From positions 1,240,001 to 1,304,000 of the forward strand of contig CAWFET010000002.1 in the NCBI GenBank assembly GCA_963815045.1: 64,000 nucleotides of DNA, written 5' to 3'. The position numbers and the translations under genes are program-made. The notes beneath the pieces are model-generated. The model saw nothing but the letters and a program-made list of their open reading frames with translations. It was not told the DNA's origin and ran no database searches. The stretch comes from DASUPK01 sp963815045 (GTDB taxonomy: Bacteria; Actinomycetota; Thermoleophilia; Solirubrobacterales; 70-9). Below are positions 50,807 through 59,286 of the stretch, piece by piece (position 1 is the stretch's first letter; each line of letters starts with the position of its first letter).

Positions 50807-52481
50807 CGGCGCCCTCGGAGGCGCTCGAGACCGCGGCCGCGTACTTGGCCATCACGCCGCGCTTGTACGGCGGCTCCGGCGGCTCGTAGGCCTCCACCCT
50901 CCTCGCGATCTCCTCGTCCGAGAGATCGACGTCGAGGCGGCGCGTGTCGATGTCGAGCGTGATCACGTCGCCGTCCTCGACCGCCGCGATCGGGCCGCCG
51001 CGGATCGCCTCGGGGGCGACGTGGCCCGCCATCAGGCCGTGCGTTGCGCCCGAGAAGCGGCCGTCGGTCAGCAGCGCGACCTGGTCCCCGATGCCCTCGC
51101 CGACGAGAGCAGCGGTGACCTGGAGCATCTCGCGCATGCCGGGACCTCCGGACGGGCCCTCGTTGCGGATCACGACCACATCGCCGGGCTTGATCCCCTG
51201 CTTCTCGACCACGGCGAAGCACTCCTGCTCGGAGTTGAAGACCCGGGCCGGCCCGCTGTGCTTGCGCCGCTCCTCGCCGGCCACCTTGACGACGCAGCCC
51301 TCCGGCGCCAGGTTGCCGCGCAGGATCACCAGCCCTCCGGTCGGCTTGAGAGGGTCATCGAGAGGGCGGACCACCTGCTGGGCCGGGGTCTCCTGCGTCG
51401 CGTCCGCCTCCTCGCCGATCGTCTTCCCGGTGACGGTGATGCAGTCGCGATGGAGCACGCCCGCCTCGTCGAGGCGCTTTGCGAGCACACCGACCCCGCC
51501 GGCCTCGTAGAGGTCCTTCGCCACGAAGCGGCCGCCCGGCTTCAGGTCACCCAGCAGCGGGGTCTTCTCGGAGATGCGGTCGAAGTCGTCGATCGTCAGC
51601 TCGATTCCCGCCTCGTTGGCGACCGCGAGCAGATGGAGGACGCCGTTGGTCGAGCCTCCCGACATCGCGACGGTCGCGATCGCGTTCTCGATCGAGTCCT
51701 TCGTGATGATCTGACTGGGCCGCAGGTCGTCCTCCAGGACCTTCATGACGAGCTCGCCCGCCTGCCGCGCCACCTCGTTGCGCGCATCGGCGACCGCGGG
51801 GACCATGCCCGAGCCCATCGGGGTGATGCCCATCACCTCGAAGGCGCTCGCCATCGTGTTGGCGGTGAACTGGGCGCCACAGGCGCCGGCCCCCGGGCTG
51901 GCACAGCCCTCGAGCTCGTGGAGGTCGTCGTCGGACATCTCGCCGGCGGCATGCTTGCCGACCGCCTCGAAGACGTCCTGGATGGTCACGTCCTGGTCGT
52001 GCCAGCGGCCGGGGAGGATCGAGCCGCCGTAGAGCATGAGCGAGGGAATGTCGAGGCGCGCCAGCGCCATCACGCACCCGGGGATGGTCTTGTCGCAGCC
52101 GGAGAGCGCGATCACGGCGTCGAACTGGTAGCCACGCGCCGTCAGCTCGATCGAGTCCGCGATCACCTCGCGGCTGACGAGGGAGGTTTTCATCCCCTCG
52201 GTGCCCATCGTGATCCCGTCGGAGATCGCGATCGAGTTGAACTCGAGAGGCGTGCCACCGGCAGCGCGGACCCCCTCCTTGACGTGCTCGGCCAGCCCGC
52301 GGAGGTGGAAGTTGCAGGGCATCGCCTCGATCCAGGTGTTCGCGATGCCGACCGTGGGACGGCTGAGATCGTCGTCGCCGAAGCCGATTCCCTTCATGTA
52401 GGCCCTGGCGAACGCGCGCTCTGGGCCGTCGAAGACGGCGCTGGAGCGCGTCCGCATTCCGTTGGTCGTCACCTCTGCCAT
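50796..52481 (-). CDS. ilvD: dihydroxy-acid dehydratase
   Basis: 561 residues, standard length. IALSGCDKTIPGCVMAL, EGCASPGAGACGAQFTANTMAS and NEGPSGGPGMREML are signature regions; the Cys residues bind the iron-sulfur cluster. It performs the dehydration step of valine, leucine and isoleucine synthesis. It overlaps the upstream small gene by 13 bases. Confidence 0.96.
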   Translation of the reverse strand: MAEVTTNGMRTRSSAVFDGPERAFARAYMKGIGFGDDDLSRPTVGIANTWIEAMPCNFHLRGLAEHVKEGVRAAGGTPLEFNSIAISDGITMGTEGMKTSLVSREVIADSIELTARGYQFDAVIALSGCDKTIPGCVMALARLDIPSLMLYGGSILPGRWHDQDVTIQDVFEAVGKHAAGEMSDDDLHELEGCASPGAGACGAQFTANTMASAFEVMGITPMGSGMVPAVADARNEVARQAGELVMKVLEDDLRPSQIITKDSIENAIATVAMSGGSTNGVLHLLAVANEAGIELTIDDFDRISEKTPLLGDLKPGGRFVAKDLYEAGGVGVLAKRLDEAGVLHRDCITVTGKTIGEEADATQETPAQQVVRPLDDPLKPTGGLVILRGNLAPEGCVVKVAGEERRKHSGPARVFNSEQECFAVVEKQGIKPGDVVVIRNEGPSGGPGMREMLQVTAALVGEGIGDQVALLTDGRFSGATHGLMAGHVAPEAIRGGPIAAVEDGDVITLDIDTRRLDVDLSDEEIARRVEAYEPPEPPYKRGVMAKYAAAVSSASEGAVTS

Positions 52482-52885
52482 TGCCTCAAGGCTTTCAGAT
52501 CACGTCTCACCATCGCCGGGTCGAGCTGGCGGCCCAGCGGATGGACGTTCGCGGTCCGGATCAGCTCGTGCTCGTCGGCGCGCAGCGCCATCCACTTGGC
52601 GAGCACGTCGTCGGCGTCGGGGAGCCTCTCCCCCGCCTCCGGATCGGATCCGTCCCTGAAGCGGACGCAGTACTCGCTGAGCAGCTCGCCGGTCGCGGCG
52701 TCGTAGGCCACCAGGGGCCGATGGGGATAGATCAAATAGCCGTACTGGCGGTTTTCGACCGCCAGCAGCCCGAAGCGCTCATAGGTGTCGAGCGCGTCGG
52801 GGCCCGCCGTCGAGCGCAGCAGCTCACGGGCCCGCTGCTCCGCGCGGCGGTCTCGCGCCGTGTTGCGAACGTATCTGCGCCGCAT
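52469..52885 (-). CDS. conserved hypothetical protein
   Basis: 138 residues. Start ATG 52885 (MRRRYVRNTARDRRAEQ) shares a base with the stop codon of the upstream small gene. The protein has a basic N-terminus and a mixed alpha/beta body (ERFGLLAVENRQYGYLIYPHRPLVAYDAATGELLSEYCV cut across two strands), with no signal or membrane segment. It is part of the thiD-...-ilvD run. No family recognised. Confidence 0.6.
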   Translation of the reverse strand: MRRRYVRNTARDRRAEQRARELLRSTAGPDALDTYERFGLLAVENRQYGYLIYPHRPLVAYDAATGELLSEYCVRFRDGSDPEAGERLPDADDVLAKWMALRADEHELIRTANVHPLGRQLDPAMVRRDLKALRQWQR

Positions 52886-53130
52886 CAGCCGCCGGCCGCC
52901 TGCGGGAAGAAGATCACGCGGTCGGCGTTCTCGGGAACCTCCGAGAGGTCGCGGACCATCGTCGCCTCGCGGCTGCCGCCTGCCCCCTCGTGCGGGACGG
53001 CGGCCCACATCCCGAGGTCGAGCTGGCGCCGGAACTCGCGGACGAGGCGCTCCTCGTCCTCCGCCACCGATCGATCACCCTCGGCGAGCAGCACGTCCCC
53101 CTTCCCTGGAGTCATGCGAAGCAGCTTCAT
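52885..53130 (-). CDS. small conserved hypothetical protein
   Basis: 81 residues. MKLLRMTPGKGDVLLAEGD starts at 53130, overlapping the thiD stop by four bases; RDLSEVPENADRVIFFPQAAGG ends the protein. The strict chaining with both neighbours argues that it is real despite its size. The Gly-Gly end recalls MoaD/ThiS-type proteins but the fold pattern is not convincing. Function unknown. Confidence 0.6.
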   Translation of the reverse strand: MKLLRMTPGKGDVLLAEGDRSVAEDEERLVREFRRQLDLGMWAAVPHEGAGGSREATMVRDLSEVPENADRVIFFPQAAGG

Positions 53131-53921
53131 GAGTTGATTATGCCCAGCGCATCGACCGGCCCGGCGCCGGAGCCGATTTCGCGCAGTCCGTTCGCCACGG
53201 CCTCGGCCGCGATTCGCCGTGCCTCGCGGGCCGCCTCCAGCGGGGTGTCGCCGCGCGCCAGCCGCGCCGCCAGCGCCGAGGAGTGCGTGCAGCCGGAGCC
53301 GTGGGCCGCGCCGTCCTCATGGCGCGGTCCCTCGATCTCCTCGAACGTGTCGCCATCGAAGAAGCGATCGGAGCCGTCGAGGTGCCCGCCAGTGACGACC
53401 GCGACCTTCGTGCCAAGAGCGTGGACCGCTCTGGCCAGGTCGCCGGGCGACGCGTCCGCGCCGAGGCCGGTGAGCTCGCGCGCCTCGGGAGCGTTGGGGG
53501 TGACAACGGTGGCGCGCGGCACGATCCGCTCGATCAGGGCCTGCCTCGCCTCGGGCTTGAGCAGGACGGCGCCGCTCTCGGCCACCATCACGGGGTCGAG
53601 CACCACGGGCGCGTCTCCGACCATGTCGAGAGCCTCGTCCAGCGCCTCGATCGTCGGCTCGTCGAAGAGCATCCCGATCTTCACGGCGTCGACGCCCATG
53701 TCCTCCACTACGGCCCCAACCTGGTCGAGGATGAATTGCCGGGGCAGCGTCTCGATGGAGACCACCTCGTGCGTGTTCTGCGCCGTGAGCGCGACGATGG
53801 CCGAGGTGCCGTGCACGCCGCAGCGCGCAAATGCCTTCAGGTCCGCCTGGATCCCGGCGCCGCCGCCGGAATCAGAGGTCGCGATCGTCATCGCCACGGG
53901 GATGCGCCGCTCGGCCGTCAC
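53127..53921 (-). CDS. thiD: hydroxymethylpyrimidine/phosphomethylpyrimidine kinase
   Basis: 264 residues, ribokinase fold. TIATSDSGGGAGIQADLKAF is the pyrimidine site, VVLDPVMVAESGA a family block and HGSGCTHSSALAA the anion hole and catalytic Asp region (the base Asp is replaced here by the GSGC(T) variant typical of ThiD). It phosphorylates HMP and HMP-P for thiamine. First gene in a chain with two small genes and ilvD. Confidence 0.93.
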   Translation of the reverse strand: MTAERRIPVAMTIATSDSGGGAGIQADLKAFARCGVHGTSAIVALTAQNTHEVVSIETLPRQFILDQVGAVVEDMGVDAVKIGMLFDEPTIEALDEALDMVGDAPVVLDPVMVAESGAVLLKPEARQALIERIVPRATVVTPNAPEARELTGLGADASPGDLARAVHALGTKVAVVTGGHLDGSDRFFDGDTFEEIEGPRHEDGAAHGSGCTHSSALAARLARGDTPLEAAREARRIAAEAVANGLREIGSGAGPVDALGIINS

Positions 53922-53944
53922 CCGGCTAAGGCTAGTGACGCCCG

Positions 53945-55084
53945 CTACGCGGGCTCTGGAGCGGCCAAGGCGGTGCGCTCGTAGCGGCCGGACGAGTCCG
54001 CGCGGAGGTAGCCGCTGAGCTCGAGGCGAACCAGGGCCGCCGCCAGAGGCCCGGGCTCGAGCCCCGAGGAGCGCGCCAGTGCATCGGGACTGCTCGAACC
54101 TCGCTCCACCAGGTCCAGGACGCTCGCCAGCTCCTCCTCCAGCGCCGGCCCTCGGAGGGTGGGGACACGCGACACCGCGGCTCCGGGGCCGATCAGCGCG
54201 TCGAGCACGTCCTGTCCACCGCGGATGACGTGCGCACCGTCGTGCAGCAGTGCGTTCGTGCCAGCGGCGGGTGACGAGCCGACCCTGCCGGGAACCGCCC
54301 CCACCTCTCGGTTGAGCTGCGCTGCCAGGTCCGCGGTGATCAGGGAGCCGGAGCGCTCCCTGGCCTCGACCACGACGGTCATCCGGCCGAGGGCGGCCAT
54401 GATCCGGTTGCGAGCCGGGAAGGTCCAGCGACGCGCCGTCGTCCCGGGTGGCAGCTCGCTCAGCACCAGACCGCTCTCGACGATCTCCTCGTACAGCCGG
54501 GTCGAGCGCGGCGGGTAGGGGACGTCGACGCCGCAGCCCAGCACCGCCACCGTCAGGCCCATCGCCTGCAGCGCGCCCTCGTGAGCAGCCGAATCGATGC
54601 CGAGCGCCATGCCGCTCACCACGGGGAGGCCCGCCGACGCGACCTGACGGCCCAGCTCGGCGGCGAGCTCGCGGCCGTGCCGGCTGGGGCGCCGGGAGCC
54701 GACGATGGTCACCGTCGTCGCCGGATCGAGCCGCGCGAGCAGATCCGGATCGCCCCTGCCGAAGAGGGTCGCCGGCGGATCCCCCAGGTCGCCGAGGGCC
54801 GCCGGGTGGAGCGGGTCGTGAGGGCAGGTCGCCCAGGCCCCGGCAGCCGCGACCGCACCACGAAGGACGGCCGGATCCTGCTCCTCCGCCCGCCCGATGA
54901 CCTTCCTCCAGCTCCCCGGCGCCAGCGCCCGGGCAAGTGCCCCGTCGGGCAACGCGAGCAACTCCTGCGCCCGGCCGCCCGGGCTGTCATCGACCACCTT
55001 GTCGATGTGACCGACGAGGGAGCCGACCAGCCAGGAACGGCGCAGACAGGCAGCGCAGGCTCGCGGGCGAGACGGGTGGTTCAC
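53945..55084 (-). CDS. dprA: DNA-processing protein DprA
   Basis: 379 residues. The Rossmann core has VGSRRPSRHGRELAAEL, VSGMALGIDSAAHEGAL and VVVEARERSGSLITADLA, the ssDNA-binding signature of DprA/Smf. A C-terminal winged helix (RLELSGYLRADSSGRYERT) follows. It loads RecA on incoming single strands during transformation. It overlaps the comM-like gene by four bases, together a conserved competence-linked pair. Confidence 0.94.
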   Translation of the reverse strand: MNHPSRPRACAACLRRSWLVGSLVGHIDKVVDDSPGGRAQELLALPDGALARALAPGSWRKVIGRAEEQDPAVLRGAVAAAGAWATCPHDPLHPAALGDLGDPPATLFGRGDPDLLARLDPATTVTIVGSRRPSRHGRELAAELGRQVASAGLPVVSGMALGIDSAAHEGALQAMGLTVAVLGCGVDVPYPPRSTRLYEEIVESGLVLSELPPGTTARRWTFPARNRIMAALGRMTVVVEARERSGSLITADLAAQLNREVGAVPGRVGSSPAAGTNALLHDGAHVIRGGQDVLDALIGPGAAVSRVPTLRGPALEEELASVLDLVERGSSSPDALARSSGLEPGPLAAALVRLELSGYLRADSSGRYERTALAAPEPA

Positions 55085-56571
55085 CGCTCACCCTTCCGGC
55101 GCTTGTCGAGCGCCTCCGAGACATGCTCAGCGGAGATCCGCTCTTCGCCGGCCAGGTCGGCGATCGTCCGCGCCAATCGCAGGCAGCGGTCCCAGCCGCG
55201 CGCGCTCAGGCCCAGCTGCCGGTGGCCGGCCTCGAGGGTCGCGCGCCCCGCACGATCGAGCTCACAGTGGCGCTGCAGCTCTCCGGGCGTCATGTCGGCG
55301 TTCGCCCTGCCCGCGCCGAGCCGCTCCTCCTGGATCCGGCGCGCCGCGATCACGCGGCGCCGGATGGCACGGGAGTCCTCGACGTCGTCGCCGTGGAGCT
55401 CCTCCGGCGGCGGCGGGTCGACGATCAGGCTGATGTCGATCCGGTCGGCCAGCGCGCCGCTCAGCTTCGCCATGTAGCGGGTGACCGCCCCTGGGTGGCA
55501 TTCGCACTCCCCCGAGTCGGGGCCGTTTCCGCAGGGGCACGGATTCGACGCGGCCACCAGCATGAACCGGCAGGGCAGATCGACCGTGCCCGTGGTCCTG
55601 GTGACGGTCACGACGCCCTCCTCCAGTGGAACGCGAAGCGCCTCGAGGGCGTCACGGCGGAACTCGCCCAACTCATCCAGAAAGAGCACGCCCCGGTGGG
55701 CGCGGGTCACCTCGCCAGGGCGCGGTGGCGACCCGCCGCCGACGAGGGCTCTCCCGGAGACCGTGTGATGCGGCGCCCTGAACGGGCGGCGGATCCGGGG
55801 CCCGCCGTTCTCTCCGCACACTCCGGCGATGCGCGTCACCTCGATCACCTCGCTCTGGCTCAGTGGCGGCAGCAGTGAGGGCAGACGCTGCAGGGCGAGC
55901 GTCTTTCCACCGCCGGGGGGCCCGATCAGGAGCAGGCTGTGGGCGCCGGCGGCGGCGACCTCCAGACAGCGCCTCAGTACGGGGTGGCCGCGCAGATCGC
56001 GCAGATCCGGGAGATCGTCGGCCGGCGGCTCGGGTGGGGACGCCTGCGGGACGGGGGCAATGGTGCCCTCCCCCAGCTCCCGCAGCTTGGTGACGTGCTC
56101 AACCGGCATCACCTCGATGCCGCGGACGAGGGCCGCCTGCGCAGCGTCCTCGGCCGCGACGGCGACGCCCGTCATACCCCATTCCCTGGCTCGTTCCGCC
56201 ATCGCCAGCGCTCCGGGCACGGGCCTGATCGCGCCGTCGAGGGCCAGCTCGCCGGCGAGCGCGAAGCGGTCCAGGACCGTCCGCGGGAGCTGGCCCGTGG
56301 CGACCAGGAGCGCGGTGGCGATCGCCAGGTCGAATCCGGGGCCCGCCTTGCGGATGTCCGCCGGCGCCAGGTTCGCGGTGATCCTGTGCTGCGGGTAGCG
56401 GAAGCCGGAGTTGGTGAGCGCCGAGCGGACGCGCTCCCTCGACTCGCGCACCGCGGCGTCCGGCAAGCCGACGATCGTGAAGGAAGGCAGCCCGGAGCCG
56501 ATGTCGACCTCGACGTGGACGGGCTCGGCGTTGACGCCGATCAGGGCGAAGGTGCGAGCCATCGCGAACAC
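55081..56571 (-). CDS. comM: ComM/YifB-family Mg-chelatase-like ATPase
   Basis: 496 residues. A N-terminal lon-protease-like domain (SFTIVGLPDAAVRESRERV, PADIRKAGPGFDLAIA) precedes an AAA+ module with Walker A LLIGPPGGGKTLAL and Walker B VLFLDELGEF. The C-terminus is the Mg_chelatase_C helix bundle. CPCGNGPDSGECECHPG is the Cys cluster of the family. It aids branch migration in transformation. Located between dprA and yraN/rnhB as in many Gram-positives. Confidence 0.94.
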   Translation of the reverse strand: MFAMARTFALIGVNAEPVHVEVDIGSGLPSFTIVGLPDAAVRESRERVRSALTNSGFRYPQHRITANLAPADIRKAGPGFDLAIATALLVATGQLPRTVLDRFALAGELALDGAIRPVPGALAMAERAREWGMTGVAVAAEDAAQAALVRGIEVMPVEHVTKLRELGEGTIAPVPQASPPEPPADDLPDLRDLRGHPVLRRCLEVAAAGAHSLLLIGPPGGGKTLALQRLPSLLPPLSQSEVIEVTRIAGVCGENGGPRIRRPFRAPHHTVSGRALVGGGSPPRPGEVTRAHRGVLFLDELGEFRRDALEALRVPLEEGVVTVTRTTGTVDLPCRFMLVAASNPCPCGNGPDSGECECHPGAVTRYMAKLSGALADRIDISLIVDPPPPEELHGDDVEDSRAIRRRVIAARRIQEERLGAGRANADMTPGELQRHCELDRAGRATLEAGHRQLGLSARGWDRCLRLARTIADLAGEERISAEHVSEALDKRRKGER

Positions 56572-56686
56572 GCATCGAAGCTAGAGGCGTGCGCAGCGCG
56601 GCAGGTGCGCGGATCGTCTCGATGCAGTCACGAACTGATTGCGCTTCGCGCGCGGGCCTGGCGGGCCGGGGAATCAGCCTCGAGAG

Positions 56687-57061
56687 ATGACCTTCGCCAG
56701 GCAACGACTGGGACGGCAGGCCGAGGAGCTGGTGGCGACTCGGCTCCGCCGCTCCGGATGGACGATCGTCGCCCGCAACGAGAGGCTCCCGTCGGGGGAG
56801 CTCGACATCGTCGCCCTCGACGGCTCGACGCTCGTCTTCGTCGAGGTCAAGGCGGGCAGCGCCGGAGCCGTCCGCGGGCCGGAGCAGCCGGCCCACGCCG
56901 TCGGCCGGCGCAAGCAGCTCAAGCTGCGCCGCCTCGCCCGCGAGTGGATCGCGGAGGGGCGGGGACCCTCAGGCGTCGCCGGCTACCGCTTCGACGTCGT
57001 CGGCGTCAGCTTCGGCCCGGATGGCCTCGCGGATGTCGATCACATCCGCCAGGCCTTCTAG
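56687..57061 (+). CDS. YraN/UPF0102 nuclease-like protein
   Basis: 124 residues. RQRLGRQAEELVATRLRRSG starts the fold and GELDIVALDGSTLVFVEVK holds the PD-(D/E)xK-like acidic and Lys residues. Start ATG 56687 follows a GAGAG site. In most genomes yraN is co-directional with rnhB and comM; here it is inverted and its last 31 codons overlap the end of rnhB on the other strand. Function is unproven in general. Confidence 0.88.
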   Translation: MTFARQRLGRQAEELVATRLRRSGWTIVARNERLPSGELDIVALDGSTLVFVEVKAGSAGAVRGPEQPAHAVGRRKQLKLRRLAREWIAEGRGPSGVAGYRFDVVGVSFGPDGLADVDHIRQAF

Positions 57062-57823
57062 GGGCGGCGAGGCAGCTCCATCTGGAGCGGCCGCTTGCGG
57101 CCGCGACTGATCCTTGCTGCCGCTAGCCGCCCCGACAGATGGCGAAGCCGGGCTCCAATCCCCATTCAGGTCGAGCTGGGAGTAGGCGACCGAGGCGAAG
57201 GAGCGCCGGTGCAGAGGGCAGATGCCGTGCCGCATGATCGCCTCGCGGTGGTCGGGGGTCGAATAGCCGACGTTGCCCTCGAAGCTCCACTCGGGATAGA
57301 GCGGCGCCACCCGGCGCATGTAGCGGTCGCGGGTCACCTTGGCGATCACCGAGGCGGCGGCGATGGCGGCGCTGCGCGCATCGCCATCGATCACCCGCTC
57401 GTGATCGAGCTTGCATGCGTGGAGCCGGAAGCCGTCCACCAGCCGGGTGGAGTCGACCTGCGCAACCGCGTGCATGCAGTCGGTGAGGGCGGCGATGTTC
57501 GACACGTGCAGCCCGTTGCGGTCGATGCAGCGGGGCGAGCGCACCGCGACCGAGAGGTGCACGGCCGCACGGATCACCGCCGGATAGAGCTGCTCCCGCT
57601 CCTCCTCGCTCTTCTGCTTCGAGTCATCGAGCCGGGCTAGGGCGAGCCGCTCGGAGCGGCCGATCCGCTCGAGGTCGAGCAGGACGCCGGCGGCGAGCAG
57701 CGGGCCCGCCAGCGAGCCGCGGCCGGCCTCGTCCACCCCGGCCACGAACCGTCGGCCGAAGGAGCGGTCGAAGCGAAAGAGCCTCGCGGCGGTTCGGCGC
57801 TTTCTTCTGACCGGCTTGGCCAT
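56969..57823 (-). CDS. rnhB: ribonuclease HII
   Basis: 284 residues. GVDEAGRGSLAGPLLAA contains the active-site DEAGRG. VIDGDARSAAIAAASVIAKVTRD and YPEWSFEGNVGYSTPDHREA are further conserved blocks. The core ends near residue 225; a Ser/Pro/Ala-rich and then acidic tail of about 60 residues follows, the end of which is antisense to yraN. The start is ATG 57823 (MAKPVRRKRR). It removes ribonucleotides from DNA. Confidence 0.93.
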   Translation of the reverse strand: MAKPVRRKRRTAARLFRFDRSFGRRFVAGVDEAGRGSLAGPLLAAGVLLDLERIGRSERLALARLDDSKQKSEEEREQLYPAVIRAAVHLSVAVRSPRCIDRNGLHVSNIAALTDCMHAVAQVDSTRLVDGFRLHACKLDHERVIDGDARSAAIAAASVIAKVTRDRYMRRVAPLYPEWSFEGNVGYSTPDHREAIMRHGICPLHRRSFASVAYSQLDLNGDWSPASPSVGAASGSKDQSRPQAAAPDGAASPPLEGLADVIDIREAIRAEADADDVEAVAGDA

Positions 57824-57830
57824 CAAGCCG

Positions 57831-57907
57831 CGGCCACAAGCGGTCGCCCGTCACAAGTCGCTTCGCGCTTTCGCGCTTCGCTCCTGAGTGCAGCGACCTG
57901 GTGGCCG
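57831..57907. other. nested inverted repeat between lepB and rnhB
   Basis: CGGCCAC (57831-57837) pairs with GTGGCCG (57901-57907), GGTCGC (57842-57847) with GCGACC (57893-57898), and CGCTTCGCGC with GCGCTTCGC inside. It fills the whole gap between the lepB stop and the rnhB start. It may reduce read-through into rnhB or stabilise the lepB 3' end. Confidence 0.6.
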
Positions 57908-58543
57908 CTAGAAGATTCCGATGCGGTTGGGAGGCCAGTAGGTGGCGAAGGCCTTGCCGATGATCCAGTCTCGGGGGACCGGTCCCCAGAAGCGGCTGTC
58001 GTCGGACGACCCACGGTTGTCGCCCATCATGAAGTAATGGTCGGGCGGGATGGTGATCTGTTTGGGCAAATTGCAGGCTCCGCCCGGCGTGCATGGGCGG
58101 ATGAAGTCCTCCTGGGCGATCTGGCCGTTCACCACCGGGTGACCGTTCTGGACGCTCAGGGTGTCGCCGGGGCCGGCGACGATCCGCTTGATGAAGTTGA
58201 CGCTGGCCTCATCCGGGGTCGGCCGGTCACAGGCGGCACCGCTCGAGCCGCTGGCGCCCGTCCTCGGGTCGCCGCACTCGCCGCCCACTCCGCCGCCCTC
58301 GGCGCCGGCCGGCGGATGGAAGACGACGATGTCTCCGATCTGGGGGTCCTTGAAGTGGTAGAGGAAGCGATTGACCAGCACCCGCTGGCCGACGTCCAGG
58401 GTCGGCTCCATCGACTCCGAGGGGATCTGGTACGGCTTGACGATGAAGGCCTGGATGCCGAGCGCGAGCCCAAGAGCGAGCGCGACGATGACGACGAGCT
58501 CGAGGAGCGCGCCCTGGGTGCTGTGCGGCCTCGGGACCTTCAG
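57908..58543 (-). CDS. lepB: signal peptidase I, apparently with CTG start
   Basis: 211 residues if translation begins at CTG 58543. The first ATG (58411) is useless: it is the Met after the catalytic Ser in PSESMEPTLDVG. Upstream in frame are the membrane segment LVVIVALALGLALGIQAFIV (residues 16-35), QIPSES with catalytic Ser44, and only then MEPT. No ATG, GTG or TTG lies in this frame further upstream; CTG 58543 overlaps the rplS stop (CTGA), with an AAAAGG site before it. VNFIKRIVAGPGD holds the catalytic Lys and FMMGDNRGSSDDSR box E. An insert with Cys (CGDPRTGASG) lies between. Confidence 0.88.
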   Translation of the reverse strand: MKVPRPHSTQGALLELVVIVALALGLALGIQAFIVKPYQIPSESMEPTLDVGQRVLVNRFLYHFKDPQIGDIVVFHPPAGAEGGGVGGECGDPRTGASGSSGAACDRPTPDEASVNFIKRIVAGPGDTLSVQNGHPVVNGQIAQEDFIRPCTPGGACNLPKQITIPPDHYFMMGDNRGSSDDSRFWGPVPRDWIIGKAFATYWPPNRIGIF

Positions 58544-59157
58544 TCTTCTGCCTTTTCGGGGGCGGCGTCGGCCGTAGCCTCGGGCTCCGGCTCCTGGTTC
58601 GCCTCCGCCTCATCCCCAGCTGCATCAGCGGGCTCGTCCGCCTTCTCTTCGGCGGCCTCGCCCTCTTCGCCGGCGGCCTCGCTCTCCTCGCCGGCGGCCT
58701 CGCCCTCCTCCTCGGGGGGCTCGACAAGCTCGGCCTGCGCCTCGGTCACCGCGACGCCCTCGGCGTCGACGGCCTCCGCCTCGTCCTCGGCCACGAGCAC
58801 GTCGTCCTCGATCCCCCAGCGGCGCTCCGCGACGCGGGCGCTCTTGCCGACCTTGTCGCGCAGGTAGTAGAGCTTCGCGCGGCGGACGTCGCCCCGGGCG
58901 GCGATCTCGAGCTTCTCGATCTTCGGCGAGTGCAGCGGGAAGGTTCGCTCGACGCCCACGCCGAACGACTGCTTCCGCACGGTGAAGGTCTCGCGCACGC
59001 CGCTGCCCTGGCGCTTGATCACGATGCCCTCGAAGACCTGCGTCCTGCGCCGGTTTCCTTCGACGACCTGGAAGTGGACGCGCACGCGATCTCCGGCGCC
59101 GAACTTGGGACGCTTCTTCAGGTCGCGCTTCTCGAGGCTTTCGATGACGGTGCTCAT
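58540..59157 (-). CDS. rplS: 50S ribosomal protein L19 with long acidic tail
   Basis: 205 residues, whereas L19 is normally about 115. Residues 1-114 are the usual protein (RVRVHFQVVEGNRRRTQVFEG, KIEKLEIAARGDVRRAKLYY). From about 115 to the end comes a tail of Glu, Ala, Asp and Pro in repeats such as EEEGEAAGEESEAAGEE. The tail is opposite in charge to the rRNA-binding body. It is encoded before lepB, which overlaps it by four bases. Confidence 0.93.
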   Translation of the reverse strand: MSTVIESLEKRDLKKRPKFGAGDRVRVHFQVVEGNRRRTQVFEGIVIKRQGSGVRETFTVRKQSFGVGVERTFPLHSPKIEKLEIAARGDVRRAKLYYLRDKVGKSARVAERRWGIEDDVLVAEDEAEAVDAEGVAVTEAQAELVEPPEEEGEAAGEESEAAGEEGEAAEEKADEPADAAGDEAEANQEPEPEATADAAPEKAED

Positions 59158-59232
59158 GGGATGACGGGTTGGTGGGTGCTGATGCTGGGAGCCCGGCTTC
59201 AGCGACGCCTAAAGCCGTCGGCGGCCGGACTC

Positions 59233-59262
59233 AAAAAATGCGCGCACCGGGCGGCCCGCGCA
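59233..59262 (-). terminator. Rho-independent terminator between rplS and trmD
   Basis: On the minus strand TGCGCG and CGCGCA form a stem around a GC-rich loop and are followed by six T. It lies in the 129-base gap downstream of trmD and upstream of rplS, so rplS-lepB-rnhB would need their own promoter or depend on leakage. Confidence 0.75.
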
Positions 59263-59286
59263 GACGCGAAATGTAGCGGAGAAGAG

